Notes under the pieces: model-generated
Database searches by the model: none
The model's input: the letters and a program-made list of their open reading frames with translations, nothing else
Told to the model about the DNA's origin: nothing
Shown: positions 1 to 7,086 of the stretch, piece by piece
Layout of the letters: the number at the start of each line of letters is the position of its first letter
Numbering within the stretch: the stretch's first letter is position 1
Assembly (NCBI GenBank): GCA_022827045.1
Contig: JAJDTQ010000037.1
Location: forward strand, 1-11,671
From: Candidatus Binatia bacterium
GTDB taxonomy: Bacteria; Desulfobacterota_B; Binatia; UBA9968; JAJDTQ01
DNA: 11,671 bases
Direction: 5' to 3'
Made by a program: the position numbers and the translations under genes

Positions 1-2280
1 TACGTGAAGTTCCCCATCAAGGACGCCAAGGGCAAGCTGCCGGACGACGGGGACGGCGCCTTCGCCATCTGGACCACCACGCCCTGGACGCTGCCGGCGA
101 ACCAGGCCATCGCCCTGCATCCGCTGATGCGCTACCGTCGCGTGCGCACCCCCGCCGGCGTGCTGGTGGTGGCGGAAGAGCTGCTGTCCTCGCTGATGGA
201 GACGTTCGGCTATGAATCCGGGGCGTTCGAGGTGCTGGACGGTTCCTGGTCCGGAGCCGATCTCGAAGGCATCGTGTGCTCCCACGCGTGGCTGGATCGG
301 GACGTCATCGTGATCCTCGGAGAGTTCGTCACGGCGGAGCAGGGCACCGGTTGCGTCCACGTCGCGCCGGGACACGGGCACGAGGACTTCGAGGCGGGCC
401 AGCGCTACGGCCTCGACGCCTACGCGCCCGTGGACGACAACGGGCGATTCACCGCGGACGCCGCGGAGTTCGAGGGCGACATGGTCTTCGACGCCAACCC
501 GCGGATCATCGCCAGGCTGGAGGCCGCGGACCGGCTGCTGGCCTCCGAGGATATCGATCACAGCTACCCGCACTGCTGGCGCTGCAAGCAGCCCGTGCTG
601 TTCCGTGCCACCGAGCAGTGGTTCATCTCGATGGTCCACACGGGTCTGCGGCAGGGCTCCCTCGACGCCATCGAGCAGGTGCAGTGGATCCCGCCCTGGG
701 GACAGGACCGCATCACCGGCATGATGGCCAACCGCCCCGACTGGTGCATCTCCCGGCAGCGCTCCTGGGGCGTTCCTATCCCGGTGCTGTATTGCATGGA
801 CTGCGGCGAGGCGCACCTGAGCGAGGCGTTGTGCGAGCACGTGGCCGGGCTGTTCGAGCAGGAAGGGTCCGACGCGTGGTTTCTGAGGCCGCCGGAAGAG
901 CTGGCCCCGCCCGGGTTCCGTTGCCGGAGTTGCGGCTCCACCCGCTTCTCCAAGGAAGAGGACATCCTGGATGTCTGGTTCGACTCCGGCGTAAGCCACG
1001 CCGCGGTGGTGGAACGCCATCCCGAACTGGGCGGCAGGGCGGACCTCTACCTCGAAGGCAGCGACCAGCACCGCGGCTGGTTCCACACCTCGCTGCTGAC
1101 GTCGGTGGCCAACCGCGGCCGCGCTCCCTACGACGGCGTGTTGACCCACGGCTTCGTGCTGGACGGCAAGGGACACAAGATGTCCAAGTCCCTGGGCAAC
1201 GTCACGGCACCCCAGGAGATCATCAAGAAGTTCGGCGCCGACATCATCCGGCTGTGGGTGGCGGCGGAGGACTACCGCGACGACGTGCGCATTTCCGACG
1301 AGATCCTGAACCGGCTGGTGGAATCCTACCGCCGGCTGCGCAACACCGCGCGCTTCCTCATCGGCAACCTCAACGACTTCGATCCCTCCGCCGACGCCGT
1401 GAGCGCGGACGCGCTGGAGCCCCTGGACCGGTGGATCCTCGACCGCACCCAGCGGCTGCTGCGGCGTTGTCTCGATGCGCTGGACCGGTTCGAGTTCCAC
1501 GTCGTCTATCACGCGCTGAACAACTATTGCAGCGTGGACCTGAGCTCCCTTTACCTGGACATCGTCAAAGACCGGCTCTACTGCGAGGCGCCGGGCTCCT
1601 CCGCGCGGCGATCCGCGCAGACCGCGCTCCACACCATCCTGCGGACCCTGGTCCACCTGATGGCGCCGATCCTCTCGTTCACCGCCGAGGAGATCTGGGA
1701 GCATGCGCCGCGGGGGCCGGGCCGGCCGGACAGCATCCTGCTCTCGCCCATACCGGAGCCGGACGAGAGCCTTTCGGATCAGGCTCTCGCCGCGGAATGG
1801 GATCTGCGCCTGAACTTGCGCGCCGAGGTGCTGAAGGCCCTTGAGGTGGCGCGGCAATGCGGCGCCATCGGCCATTCCCTGGACGCGCGGGTGGTGCTGT
1901 ATCCGGACGTCTACGACAAGGCGCCGGACATTCAGGAAGTGTTGCGCGCCGACGCGCCGATGCCGTGGGAGGACATGTTCATCGTCTCGCAGGTGTCGGT
2001 GGCCGCGGGAGAGCCGTCGGGCGAGTTGGTCTACCCGGAGCCCAACGCCGGGGACGGCACCGGCGGAACGGACGCCGGCAACGCCGCGGGGCAAGGGACG
2101 GGCTATGAGAGCCTCCTCCTGGGCGGCGCCATCGGCGTCTATCCGGCGGCCGGCAAGAAATGCGAGCGGTGCTGGAAGTACCACGAGGCGGTGGGAGAGG
2201 ACGCCGCCCATCCGGGGGCCTGCCCCCGTTGCGCGGAGGTGTTACGATCTTTACCGCAGGCCGAAAGCGCGCGCGCATAG
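1..2280 (+). CDS. ileS: Isoleucyl-tRNA synthetase, 5' end outside window
   Basis: Class I aminoacyl-tRNA synthetase that charges tRNA-Ile in the cytoplasm. The reading frame is open from base 1, so the N-terminus with the HIGH motif lies upstream; about 759 codons are present of a usual 900-950. Visible landmarks in order: the threonine-rich editing (CP1) peptide TTTPWTLPAN (about nt 73-102); the second editing motif GTGCVHVAPGHGHEDF with its conserved Asp (from nt 343); WCISRQRSWG (742-771); DVWFDSG (970-990); GSDQHRGWF (1057-1083); the KMSKS ATP-binding loop (1177-1191); a helical anticodon-binding region; and a C-terminal zinc finger made of two CxxC pairs (2161-2172 and 2221-2232). The GTG at nt 4 is an internal valine codon, not a start. 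The 3' end overlaps the start region of lspA, the gene order seen in many bacteria. Identification is firm. Confidence 0.97.
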   Translation, partial: YVKFPIKDAKGKLPDDGDGAFAIWTTTPWTLPANQAIALHPLMRYRRVRTPAGVLVVAEELLSSLMETFGYESGAFEVLDGSWSGADLEGIVCSHAWLDRDVIVILGEFVTAEQGTGCVHVAPGHGHEDFEAGQRYGLDAYAPVDDNGRFTADAAEFEGDMVFDANPRIIARLEAADRLLASEDIDHSYPHCWRCKQPVLFRATEQWFISMVHTGLRQGSLDAIEQVQWIPPWGQDRITGMMANRPDWCISRQRSWGVPIPVLYCMDCGEAHLSEALCEHVAGLFEQEGSDAWFLRPPEELAPPGFRCRSCGSTRFSKEEDILDVWFDSGVSHAAVVERHPELGGRADLYLEGSDQHRGWFHTSLLTSVANRGRAPYDGVLTHGFVLDGKGHKMSKSLGNVTAPQEIIKKFGADIIRLWVAAEDYRDDVRISDEILNRLVESYRRLRNTARFLIGNLNDFDPSADAVSADALEPLDRWILDRTQRLLRRCLDALDRFEFHVVYHALNNYCSVDLSSLYLDIVKDRLYCEAPGSSARRSAQTALHTILRTLVHLMAPILSFTAEEIWEHAPRGPGRPDSILLSPIPEPDESLSDQALAAEWDLRLNLRAEVLKALEVARQCGAIGHSLDARVVLYPDVYDKAPDIQEVLRADAPMPWEDMFIVSQVSVAAGEPSGELVYPEPNAGDGTGGTDAGNAAGQGTGYESLLLGGAIGVYPAAGKKCERCWKYHEAVGEDAAHPGACPRCAEVLRSLPQAESARA

Positions 2281-2765
2281 TCGCCCTGCTGGCCGTGATC
2301 CTGCTGCTCGACCAGGGCACCAAGCTGCTCGTTGACCACACGATTCCGCTGCATCACTCGATTCCCGTCGTCGAGGGCTGGGTGGACCTGACCCACGTCC
2401 GCAACACCGGCGCGGCGTTCGGGCTGCTGGCGAGCGGCCGGCGGGCCCTGGCTTCCTATCTCCTGATCGCCTTTTCGCTGGTGGCCGTCGGCTTCGTCAT
2501 CCACCTTCTGCGCCGCCTCTCGGAAAAGGACACCGGGCTCATCCTGTCGCTGACGTTCATTCTGGCGGGGGCGCTGGGCAACCTCGTGGACCGTCTGTTC
2601 TACGGCGAGGTGATCGATTTCGTCGACGTCTACTGGAACGCCTACCACTGGCCCGCGTTCAACGTGGCCGACAGCTTCATCACCATCGGCGCGGTGCTGT
2701 GCTTCTGGTGCCTCATGCGCGCCAAGGGCCGGGACCCTTTCGCGCCGGTCCGGTCCGGCCGCTGA
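2229..2765 (+). CDS. lspA: Lipoprotein signal peptidase (signal peptidase II)
   Basis: Inner-membrane aspartyl protease that cleaves the signal peptide of diacylglyceryl-modified prolipoproteins. About four hydrophobic segments are visible, the first beginning IVALLAVILLLDQ. Family motifs are intact: NTGAAFGLL, then GNLVDRLFYGEVIDFVDV with the first catalytic Asp (codon 2616-2618), then FNVADSF with the second catalytic Asp (codon 2670-2672). The start is uncertain. TTG at 2229 gives 178 residues, a normal family length, and a 52-base overlap with ileS. ATG at 2160 would add a 23-residue Arg/Gly-rich leader unlike the family. A good GGAGGT (2235-2240) sits after the TTG and 6 bases before a non-standard ATC codon (2247). 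Twelve bases separate its stop from the next likely start, so it is probably cotranscribed with ileS and the following genes. Confidence 0.93.
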   Translation: MRGGVTIFTAGRKRARIVALLAVILLLDQGTKLLVDHTIPLHHSIPVVEGWVDLTHVRNTGAAFGLLASGRRALASYLLIAFSLVAVGFVIHLLRRLSEKDTGLILSLTFILAGALGNLVDRLFYGEVIDFVDVYWNAYHWPAFNVADSFITIGAVLCFWCLMRAKGRDPFAPVRSGR

Positions 2766-2777
2766 CCTCCCGTGCTC

Positions 2778-3542
2778 ATGGAACGGCAGGTTACCTTCCG
2801 TAACGGCAGGGGCGAACGTCTGGCCGGCGCGCTCCATCTGCCCCCGGGGGAGGCCGGCTCCCTGGGCGTGATCCTGTGCCACGGCATGGAATCGAGCAAG
2901 GAGAGCCTCAAGCTTCTGCATCTGGGCGCGGCCCTGAGCCTCGCCGGCTACACGGTGCTGCGTTTCGACTTCACCGGAGCCGGTGAATCCACCGGCGACT
3001 TCGAGTCCATCACTTGCACCCGCCAGGTAGAGGACCTCGAGGCCGCCCACGGGTTGCTGAAGGAGCGGGAAGTGGCCCGGGTAGGCATCATCGGTTCCAG
3101 CATGGGCGGCACCACGGCGCTCGTGTACGCGGGCGCGGCGGAGGGCGTAGCGGCGCTGGCGACCCTGGCGGCGCCCTTCAACCCGCGGGAACTGCTGGAA
3201 CGGGATTTTCCGCCCGAGGCCGTCGCGCTGTGGCGGGCGCGGGGTTTCATCGAGTTCAACGGCCGCCGGCTGACGACGGATTTCCTGGAAGAGGCCTTGA
3301 CCATCGACGTCGCCGGAGCGGTGGCGCGGATCACCTGTCCGGTGCTGGTGATCCACGGGGACGCGGACCCGACCGTGCCGGTGGAACAGGCCCGGCAGCT
3401 CCATGGCGCCGTTCGCGGCGAGAAGCGCTTGTGCGTCCTTCCCGGCGCCGACCACCGGTTCACGCGTGAGGAGGACCGCCGCACGGCATTGGGCCAAGCG
3501 GAAGAGTGGATGGCGTGGCACCTGGGGAGGTCCGCGGCGTGA
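2778..3542 (+). CDS. Alpha/beta hydrolase (serine hydrolase, S33/YtmA-like)
   Basis: Predicted cytoplasmic serine hydrolase of 254 residues with no signal peptide; the substrate (ester, peptide or thioester) cannot be read from sequence. The oxyanion-region motif LCHGMESSK is at about residues 33-41. The nucleophile elbow GSSMGG has Ser108. The acid Asp197 lies in HGDADPTVP and the base His226 in GADHRF, so the triad is complete. The aromatic/Gly-rich stretch FDFTGAGES (about 63-71) is typical of acyl-peptide hydrolase-like and dienelactone hydrolase-like members. ATG 2778 was chosen; GTG 2772 is two codons earlier and neither has a clear Shine-Dalgarno, which fits translational coupling to lspA. 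Its TGA overlaps the GTG of the following lipoprotein gene by four bases (GTGA). Family assignment is secure, function is not. Confidence 0.88.
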   Translation: MERQVTFRNGRGERLAGALHLPPGEAGSLGVILCHGMESSKESLKLLHLGAALSLAGYTVLRFDFTGAGESTGDFESITCTRQVEDLEAAHGLLKEREVARVGIIGSSMGGTTALVYAGAAEGVAALATLAAPFNPRELLERDFPPEAVALWRARGFIEFNGRRLTTDFLEEALTIDVAGAVARITCPVLVIHGDADPTVPVEQARQLHGAVRGEKRLCVLPGADHRFTREEDRRTALGQAEEWMAWHLGRSAA

Positions 3543-3937
3543 GTTGGCGCGGCGTGCTCTGCGCGGCGCTGTTGCTGGCCCTTGCCGGCTGCGGGGGCGA
3601 GGGCGACACCACGGCGCGGGGAGCGGCGGAGGCGTTCCTGGACCGGCACTACGTCGAGGTCGACCTGTCCAGGTCCAGGGAGTACACGACCGGCCTGGCC
3701 CGCAGCAAGGTGGACAAGCAGATCCGCCTGACCGCCGGGCACGCCGTCGACGCGGGCACGCGCAAGCCCCGTGTCTACTACAAGCTGCTGGAAGAGCGGG
3801 AGGCCGGCGGACGCATTGCGTTCGTCTACCAGCTCACCATCCGGCCGGAGGGCGCCGGCGAGTTTTCCCGCAGGCTCCTGATCCGGGTGCGTAGGGAAGA
3901 GGCGGGCTGGCGGGTGTCGAACTACATGGAATACTGA
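3539..3937 (+). CDS. Predicted small lipoprotein, unknown function
   Basis: Predicted lipoprotein of 132 residues. The N-terminus is a type II signal peptide: one Arg, a hydrophobic run CAALLLALAG, and a lipobox L-A-G-C with Cys18 as the lipidated residue; Gly at +2 does not suggest inner-membrane retention. GTG 3539 was chosen because GGGGAGG (3524-3530) lies 8 bases upstream and it places the signal peptide at the N-terminus; ATG 3506 would add 11 residues ahead of it. The start overlaps the stop of the upstream hydrolase (GTGA), implying coupled translation. The mature part (GAAEAFLDRHY, then alternating strands such as IAFVYQLTIRPEG and a Trp near the C-terminus in GWRVSNY) looks like a small alpha+beta NTF2-like fold, but I do not recognise the family. 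Its location near lspA fits processing by signal peptidase II. Confidence 0.8.
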   Translation: MSWRGVLCAALLLALAGCGGEGDTTARGAAEAFLDRHYVEVDLSRSREYTTGLARSKVDKQIRLTAGHAVDAGTRKPRVYYKLLEEREAGGRIAFVYQLTIRPEGAGEFSRRLLIRVRREEAGWRVSNYMEY

Positions 3938-3964
3938 CGCGCCAGTTGTTATGAAATAGGTGCC

Positions 3965-5221
3965 ATGATTTTGAGTGAACAAGGACCTCTGTCACCCTAT
4001 CGTATCCTGGATCTGACCGACGAGCTGGGCTTCCTGTGCGGCAAGACCCTTGGCGACCTAGGCGCCGACATCATCAAGGTGGAGCGCCCGGGCGGAGACG
4101 CCTCCCGTCGCATCGGGCCGTACCTCGACGGCGAGCGCGATCCGGAGAAGAGCCTCTACTGGTTCGCCTTCAACAACAACAAGCGCGGCATCACCCTGAA
4201 CCTCGAGGCGCCCGAGGGGCAGACGCTGTTCAAGCGCCTGGTCGGGACGGCGGACTTCGTGCTGGAAACCTTCCGGCCGGGATGGCTGGAAGAGATCGGC
4301 CTCGGCCACGACGCCATCCGGGCCGCCAACCCCAACACGGTGCTGGTGTCCATCACCCCCTTCGGCCTTACCGGCCCCTACAGCCGCTACCTGGCGACGG
4401 ACATCGAGGTCATGGCCATGAGCGGCTGCATGTCGCTCACCGGCGACCCGGACAAGCCGCCGCTACGGGTGACGTTCCCGCAGAGCTACCAGTGGACCGC
4501 CTCCTACGCCGCCATGGCGGCGCTGGTGGCCCACACCCAGCGCCGGCGCACCGGCCGCGGCGAGCACGTGGACGTGTCGGCCCAGGCGTGCATGCTGTGG
4601 GGCTTCTCCCACGCCCATACCTTCTGGGACCTTAACCGCTCGGTGGAGAAGCGCGCCGGCTCGTTCATGACCGGGCGCACCATCACCGGCGCCAAGATGC
4701 GGGTGTTCTGGCCCTGCAAGGACGGTTATCTGAACTTCATCATCTACGGCGGCGAGGCCGGCCGAAAGACCAACCAGGCGCTGGTGGAGTGGATGGCCGA
4801 GAAGGGCGCGGCGCCGGCGTTCCTGCTGGAGAAGGACTGGCGCACCTTCAATATCGAGCAGGTGACCCAGGAAGAGATCGACGTCATGGAGGAGCCCATC
4901 GCCGAGTTCTTCACCGGCGTTACCAAGCAGGAGTTCTTCGAGGCGGTGACCGGGCGGGGCATGCTGGGCTATCCGGTGTCCACGGCCCAGGAGCTTCTCG
5001 CCGACCCCCAGCTCAAGGCGCGCGATTTCTGGCAGGAGGTGGAGCACCCGGAGCTCAACCGCTCCATCACCTATCCGGGAGGGTTCGCGCGCTTTTCCGA
5101 GTTCCCGTGCCGGATCCGCCGCCGGGCGCCGCTCATCGGCGAGCATAACGGGGAGATTTACGGGGAGATGGGCCTGGACGACCGGGAGCTCTCCCGGTTG
5201 CGGGACGAGGGCATCATCTGA
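3965..5221 (+). CDS. CaiB/BaiF family III CoA-transferase, catalytic Asp absent
   Basis: Family III CoA-transferase homologue of 418 residues (family usually about 400). Recognisable family segments: YRILDLTDELGFLCGKTLGD at the N-terminus, GADIIKVERPGGD (about 33-45), NNNKRGITLNLEAPEG (70-85), the segment ADFVLETFRPGWLEEIGLG (96-114), SITPFGLTGPY (129-139) and TGRGEHVDVS (196-205). In formyl-CoA transferase the catalytic Asp169 lies 21 residues before the TGRG motif. Here that position is Tyr175, in FPQSYQWTAS, and there is no Asp or Glu between residue 163 and residue 200. The protein is therefore probably a non-catalytic partner or does other chemistry. ATG 3965 has only a weak AGGTG upstream. 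Its stop TGA shares one base with a 17-codon ORF leading into a second CaiB/BaiF gene. The substrate is unknown. Confidence 0.9.
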   Translation: MILSEQGPLSPYRILDLTDELGFLCGKTLGDLGADIIKVERPGGDASRRIGPYLDGERDPEKSLYWFAFNNNKRGITLNLEAPEGQTLFKRLVGTADFVLETFRPGWLEEIGLGHDAIRAANPNTVLVSITPFGLTGPYSRYLATDIEVMAMSGCMSLTGDPDKPPLRVTFPQSYQWTASYAAMAALVAHTQRRRTGRGEHVDVSAQACMLWGFSHAHTFWDLNRSVEKRAGSFMTGRTITGAKMRVFWPCKDGYLNFIIYGGEAGRKTNQALVEWMAEKGAAPAFLLEKDWRTFNIEQVTQEEIDVMEEPIAEFFTGVTKQEFFEAVTGRGMLGYPVSTAQELLADPQLKARDFWQEVEHPELNRSITYPGGFARFSEFPCRIRRRAPLIGEHNGEIYGEMGLDDRELSRLRDEGII

Positions 5222-5274
5222 TGAACGAAAGCGCGGTCGCGGTCGACGGATTCGCGGGAGTGGAAGGGTCATGA
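5221..5274 (+). CDS. Possible 17-codon coupling minigene between CoA-transferases
   Basis: Short ORF encoding MNESAVAVDGFAGVEGS. Its ATG shares one base with the TGA of the upstream CoA-transferase gene (TGATG), and its TGA overlaps the ATG of the next one (ATGA). Read this way, ribosomes could pass through the 49-base gap between the two large genes without leaving the message. There is no homology to recognise, and a chance open frame of this length is quite possible in GC-rich DNA, so treat it as a candidate translational coupler and not an established gene. Confidence 0.3.
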   Translation: MNESAVAVDGFAGVEGS

Positions 5275-6485
5275 AGGCACTGGAAGGTCTCAAGGTGGTG
5301 GAGGCCGCCGCATACGCGGCCGGGCCGGTGGTGGGCAAGCATCTGGTGGACCAGGGGGCCACGGTGGTGCACGTGGAATCGCGGACGCGTCCCGACGGCT
5401 TCCGCACCCACTATCCGCCCTACAAGGACAACATCCACGGGCTCAACCGCTCGGGCCTGTTCGCGCTGTGCAACAGCGAGAAGCTGGGCATCACACTGAA
5501 CCTGAAGAAGGGTCCGGAGGCGCTGGCGCTGGCCAAGCGCATCGTGAGCTGGGCGGACGTTCTGGTGGAGAACTTCAGCCCCGGCACCATCGGCCGGCTG
5601 GGCCTGGGGTACGAGACCCTGAAGGAGGTCAACCCGCGGCTCATCATGCTGAGCAGCTCCAACCTGGGACAAAGCGGACCCCACGCCCACCATCCCGGTT
5701 TCGGCTCCCAGCTTTCTTCCCTGGCGGGCTTCACCAATCTCACCGGATACCGTGACGGGTCGCCGCAGATCCTCTACGGCCCTTACATCGACTACATCGC
5801 CGTGGGCTACGGTGTGGTGGCGGTGCTGGCGGCGCTGGAGTATCGGGAAGCCACCGGGCGCGGACAGCACATCGACCTGGCGCAGTACGAGACCGGGCTC
5901 CAGTACCTCGCGCCGCTGCTGCTGGACTACACCGTCAACGGCAACATCGCCGTGCGCGACGGCAACCGTCACCCCGAGGCCGTGCCCCACGGCGCGTTTC
6001 CCTGCGCCGGCGACGACAACTGGTGCGTCCTCAGCGTGGCCTCGGACGAGCAGTGGCGGGCGCTGTGCGAGGCCATGGACCGCCCGGAGTGGGGCGGCCG
6101 GGACGAGTACGCTACCGCCGAGCGGCGGCGGAAGCGGGCGGACGAGCTGGAAACGTACATCGGCGAGTGGACCAGCCGGTTCGAGGCCCGCGAGTTGGTA
6201 GAGACGCTCCAGGCCGCGGGCGTGCCGTCGGGCGTGGTGAACGGCATGGACCAGGTCTACGACGACCCGCAGCTCGTGCACCGGAACCAATGGAACCGCA
6301 TGGACCATCCGGAGATCGGCACCATGTCGTACCAGCGCGCGCCCTTCACCCTGTCCGAAAGCGACGGCGGCCCGGACCGCCGCGACCCTCTGCTGGGCGA
6401 GCACAACGCCTACTTCTACCGCGAGTTGCTGGGGCTCTCGGAGGAGGAGTACGACTCGCTGACGCGAGAAGGGGTCATCGACTAG
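5271..6485 (+). CDS. CaiB/BaiF family III CoA-transferase, catalytic Asp present
   Basis: Family III CoA-transferase of 404 residues that would move CoA between carboxylic acids through an enzyme-bound aspartyl intermediate. Family landmarks: LKVVEAAAYAAGPVVGKHL (7-25), GATVVHVESRTRPDG (29-43), NSEKLGITLNLKKG (68-81), ADVLVENFSPGTIGRLGLG (95-113), and SSSNLGQSGP (128-137). GPYIDYIAVGY contains Asp174, exactly 21 residues before TGRGQHIDLA, the position of catalytic Asp169 in formyl-CoA transferase. The C-terminus has LLGEHNAYFYRELLGL, as expected. ATG 5271 follows GGAAGGG closely and overlaps the stop of a tiny ORF (ATGA). It is probably cotranscribed with, and may form a heteromer with, the preceding Asp-less paralogue. 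The substrate cannot be predicted: formyl-, succinyl-, carnitine- and racemase-type members share these motifs. Confidence 0.93.
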   Translation: MKALEGLKVVEAAAYAAGPVVGKHLVDQGATVVHVESRTRPDGFRTHYPPYKDNIHGLNRSGLFALCNSEKLGITLNLKKGPEALALAKRIVSWADVLVENFSPGTIGRLGLGYETLKEVNPRLIMLSSSNLGQSGPHAHHPGFGSQLSSLAGFTNLTGYRDGSPQILYGPYIDYIAVGYGVVAVLAALEYREATGRGQHIDLAQYETGLQYLAPLLLDYTVNGNIAVRDGNRHPEAVPHGAFPCAGDDNWCVLSVASDEQWRALCEAMDRPEWGGRDEYATAERRRKRADELETYIGEWTSRFEARELVETLQAAGVPSGVVNGMDQVYDDPQLVHRNQWNRMDHPEIGTMSYQRAPFTLSESDGGPDRRDPLLGEHNAYFYRELLGLSEEEYDSLTREGVID

Positions 6486-6603
6486 AAACTCCGCCCGCGC
6501 CGACACCCTGGCTGGAGCCATTGAGGCGCTGGCGGCAGGTCCACGGATCGTCGGGACCAGAATGGAGCGAGATCAAAGCCCCTGTCTTCGGATTTCCGGC
6601 CCA

Positions 6604-7086
6604 ATGCCCAAGCGTGAACCACTGGAGTTGAGCGAAACCGCACTCGCCGCCGTTACCGCGCACGCCCGGGAAGCATACCCGGACGAGTGCTGCGGGGTCG
6701 TCCTCGGCGGTTACGGTGGTGACGAGGTCCATCGGCTCGTCAATATCCAGAACACGCTCCACGCCACCGATCCCGAGACCTTTCCCAGGGACTCTCGGAT
6801 CGCCTACACCATGGACCCGAAGGAGCTGGAGACGGTTCTTGACCATGCCGAGGACAGAGGCTTGACCTTCAAGGCCCTCTATCACTCCCACCCCGACCAC
6901 GACGCATACTTCTCCGCCGAGGACAAGGCTTGCGCCACGCCCTTCGGCGAGCCTACCTACCCGGACACCGCCCAGATCGTGATCTCGGTCGTGAGCGGCA
7001 ATGTCGGCCGGGTGGCGGTCTACGCCTGGAATCCGGAGATCGAGGATTACGTCGAGACCACTCTGAAGAGAGTCGCGGGCCGTTGA
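6604..7086 (+). CDS. JAMM/MPN+ metalloprotease-like protein (M67 family)
   Basis: Predicted zinc isopeptidase/peptidase of the JAB1/MPN/Mov34 family, 160 residues, cytoplasmic. The full metal site is visible: Glu28 in YPDECCG, then His94 and His96 in HSHPDHDAYFSAED, Ser104 and Asp107. This matches the JAMM consensus E...HxHPx(6)Sx2D. Bacterial stand-alone members of this type include Mec-like enzymes that trim ThiS/MoaD-like sulfur-carrier proteins in cysteine synthesis, but no ubiquitin-like, ThiF/MoeB or cysteine synthase gene is in the window. The true target is therefore unknown. ATG 6604 was chosen because homologues start a few residues before the first helix; ATG 6562, with a weak GGGA upstream, would add 14 residues. 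The stop overlaps the TTG start of the next gene (TTGA). The 118 bases upstream show no clear promoter. Confidence 0.85.
   Translation: MPKREPLELSETALAAVTAHAREAYPDECCGVVLGGYGGDEVHRLVNIQNTLHATDPETFPRDSRIAYTMDPKELETVLDHAEDRGLTFKALYHSHPDHDAYFSAEDKACATPFGEPTYPDTAQIVISVVSGNVGRVAVYAWNPEIEDYVETTLKRVAGR

Noticed and set aside
276..1844. Open frame of 522 codons on the same strand inside ileS
   Set aside because: It is an Arg/Pro/Gly-rich shifted-frame shadow of ileS with no recognisable domain.
2160..2228. Earlier ATG (2160) as lspA start
   Set aside because: It would add 23 Arg/Gly/Pro-rich residues encoded over the zinc-finger codons of ileS, unlike LspA N-termini, and overlap ileS by 121 bases.
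2139..3521. Long antisense open frame of 460 codons opposite lspA and the first hydrolase
   Set aside because: It lies opposite two genes with intact catalytic motifs, has low-complexity Arg/Gln/Gly/Ala-rich composition, and shows no family motif. Long antisense frames are expected in GC-rich coding DNA.
5214..6521. Antisense open frame of 435 codons opposite the second CoA-transferase
   Set aside because: It is the complement of a well-supported CoA-transferase gene, is rich in Val/Ala/Arg/His repeats without domains, and has no ribosome binding site.
6486..6603. Gap between the second CoA-transferase and the JAMM gene examined for promoter, terminator or small RNA
   Set aside because: No paired promoter hexamers, no hairpin with T-run and no conserved RNA pattern could be seen; only a possible earlier ATG (6562) for the JAMM gene.
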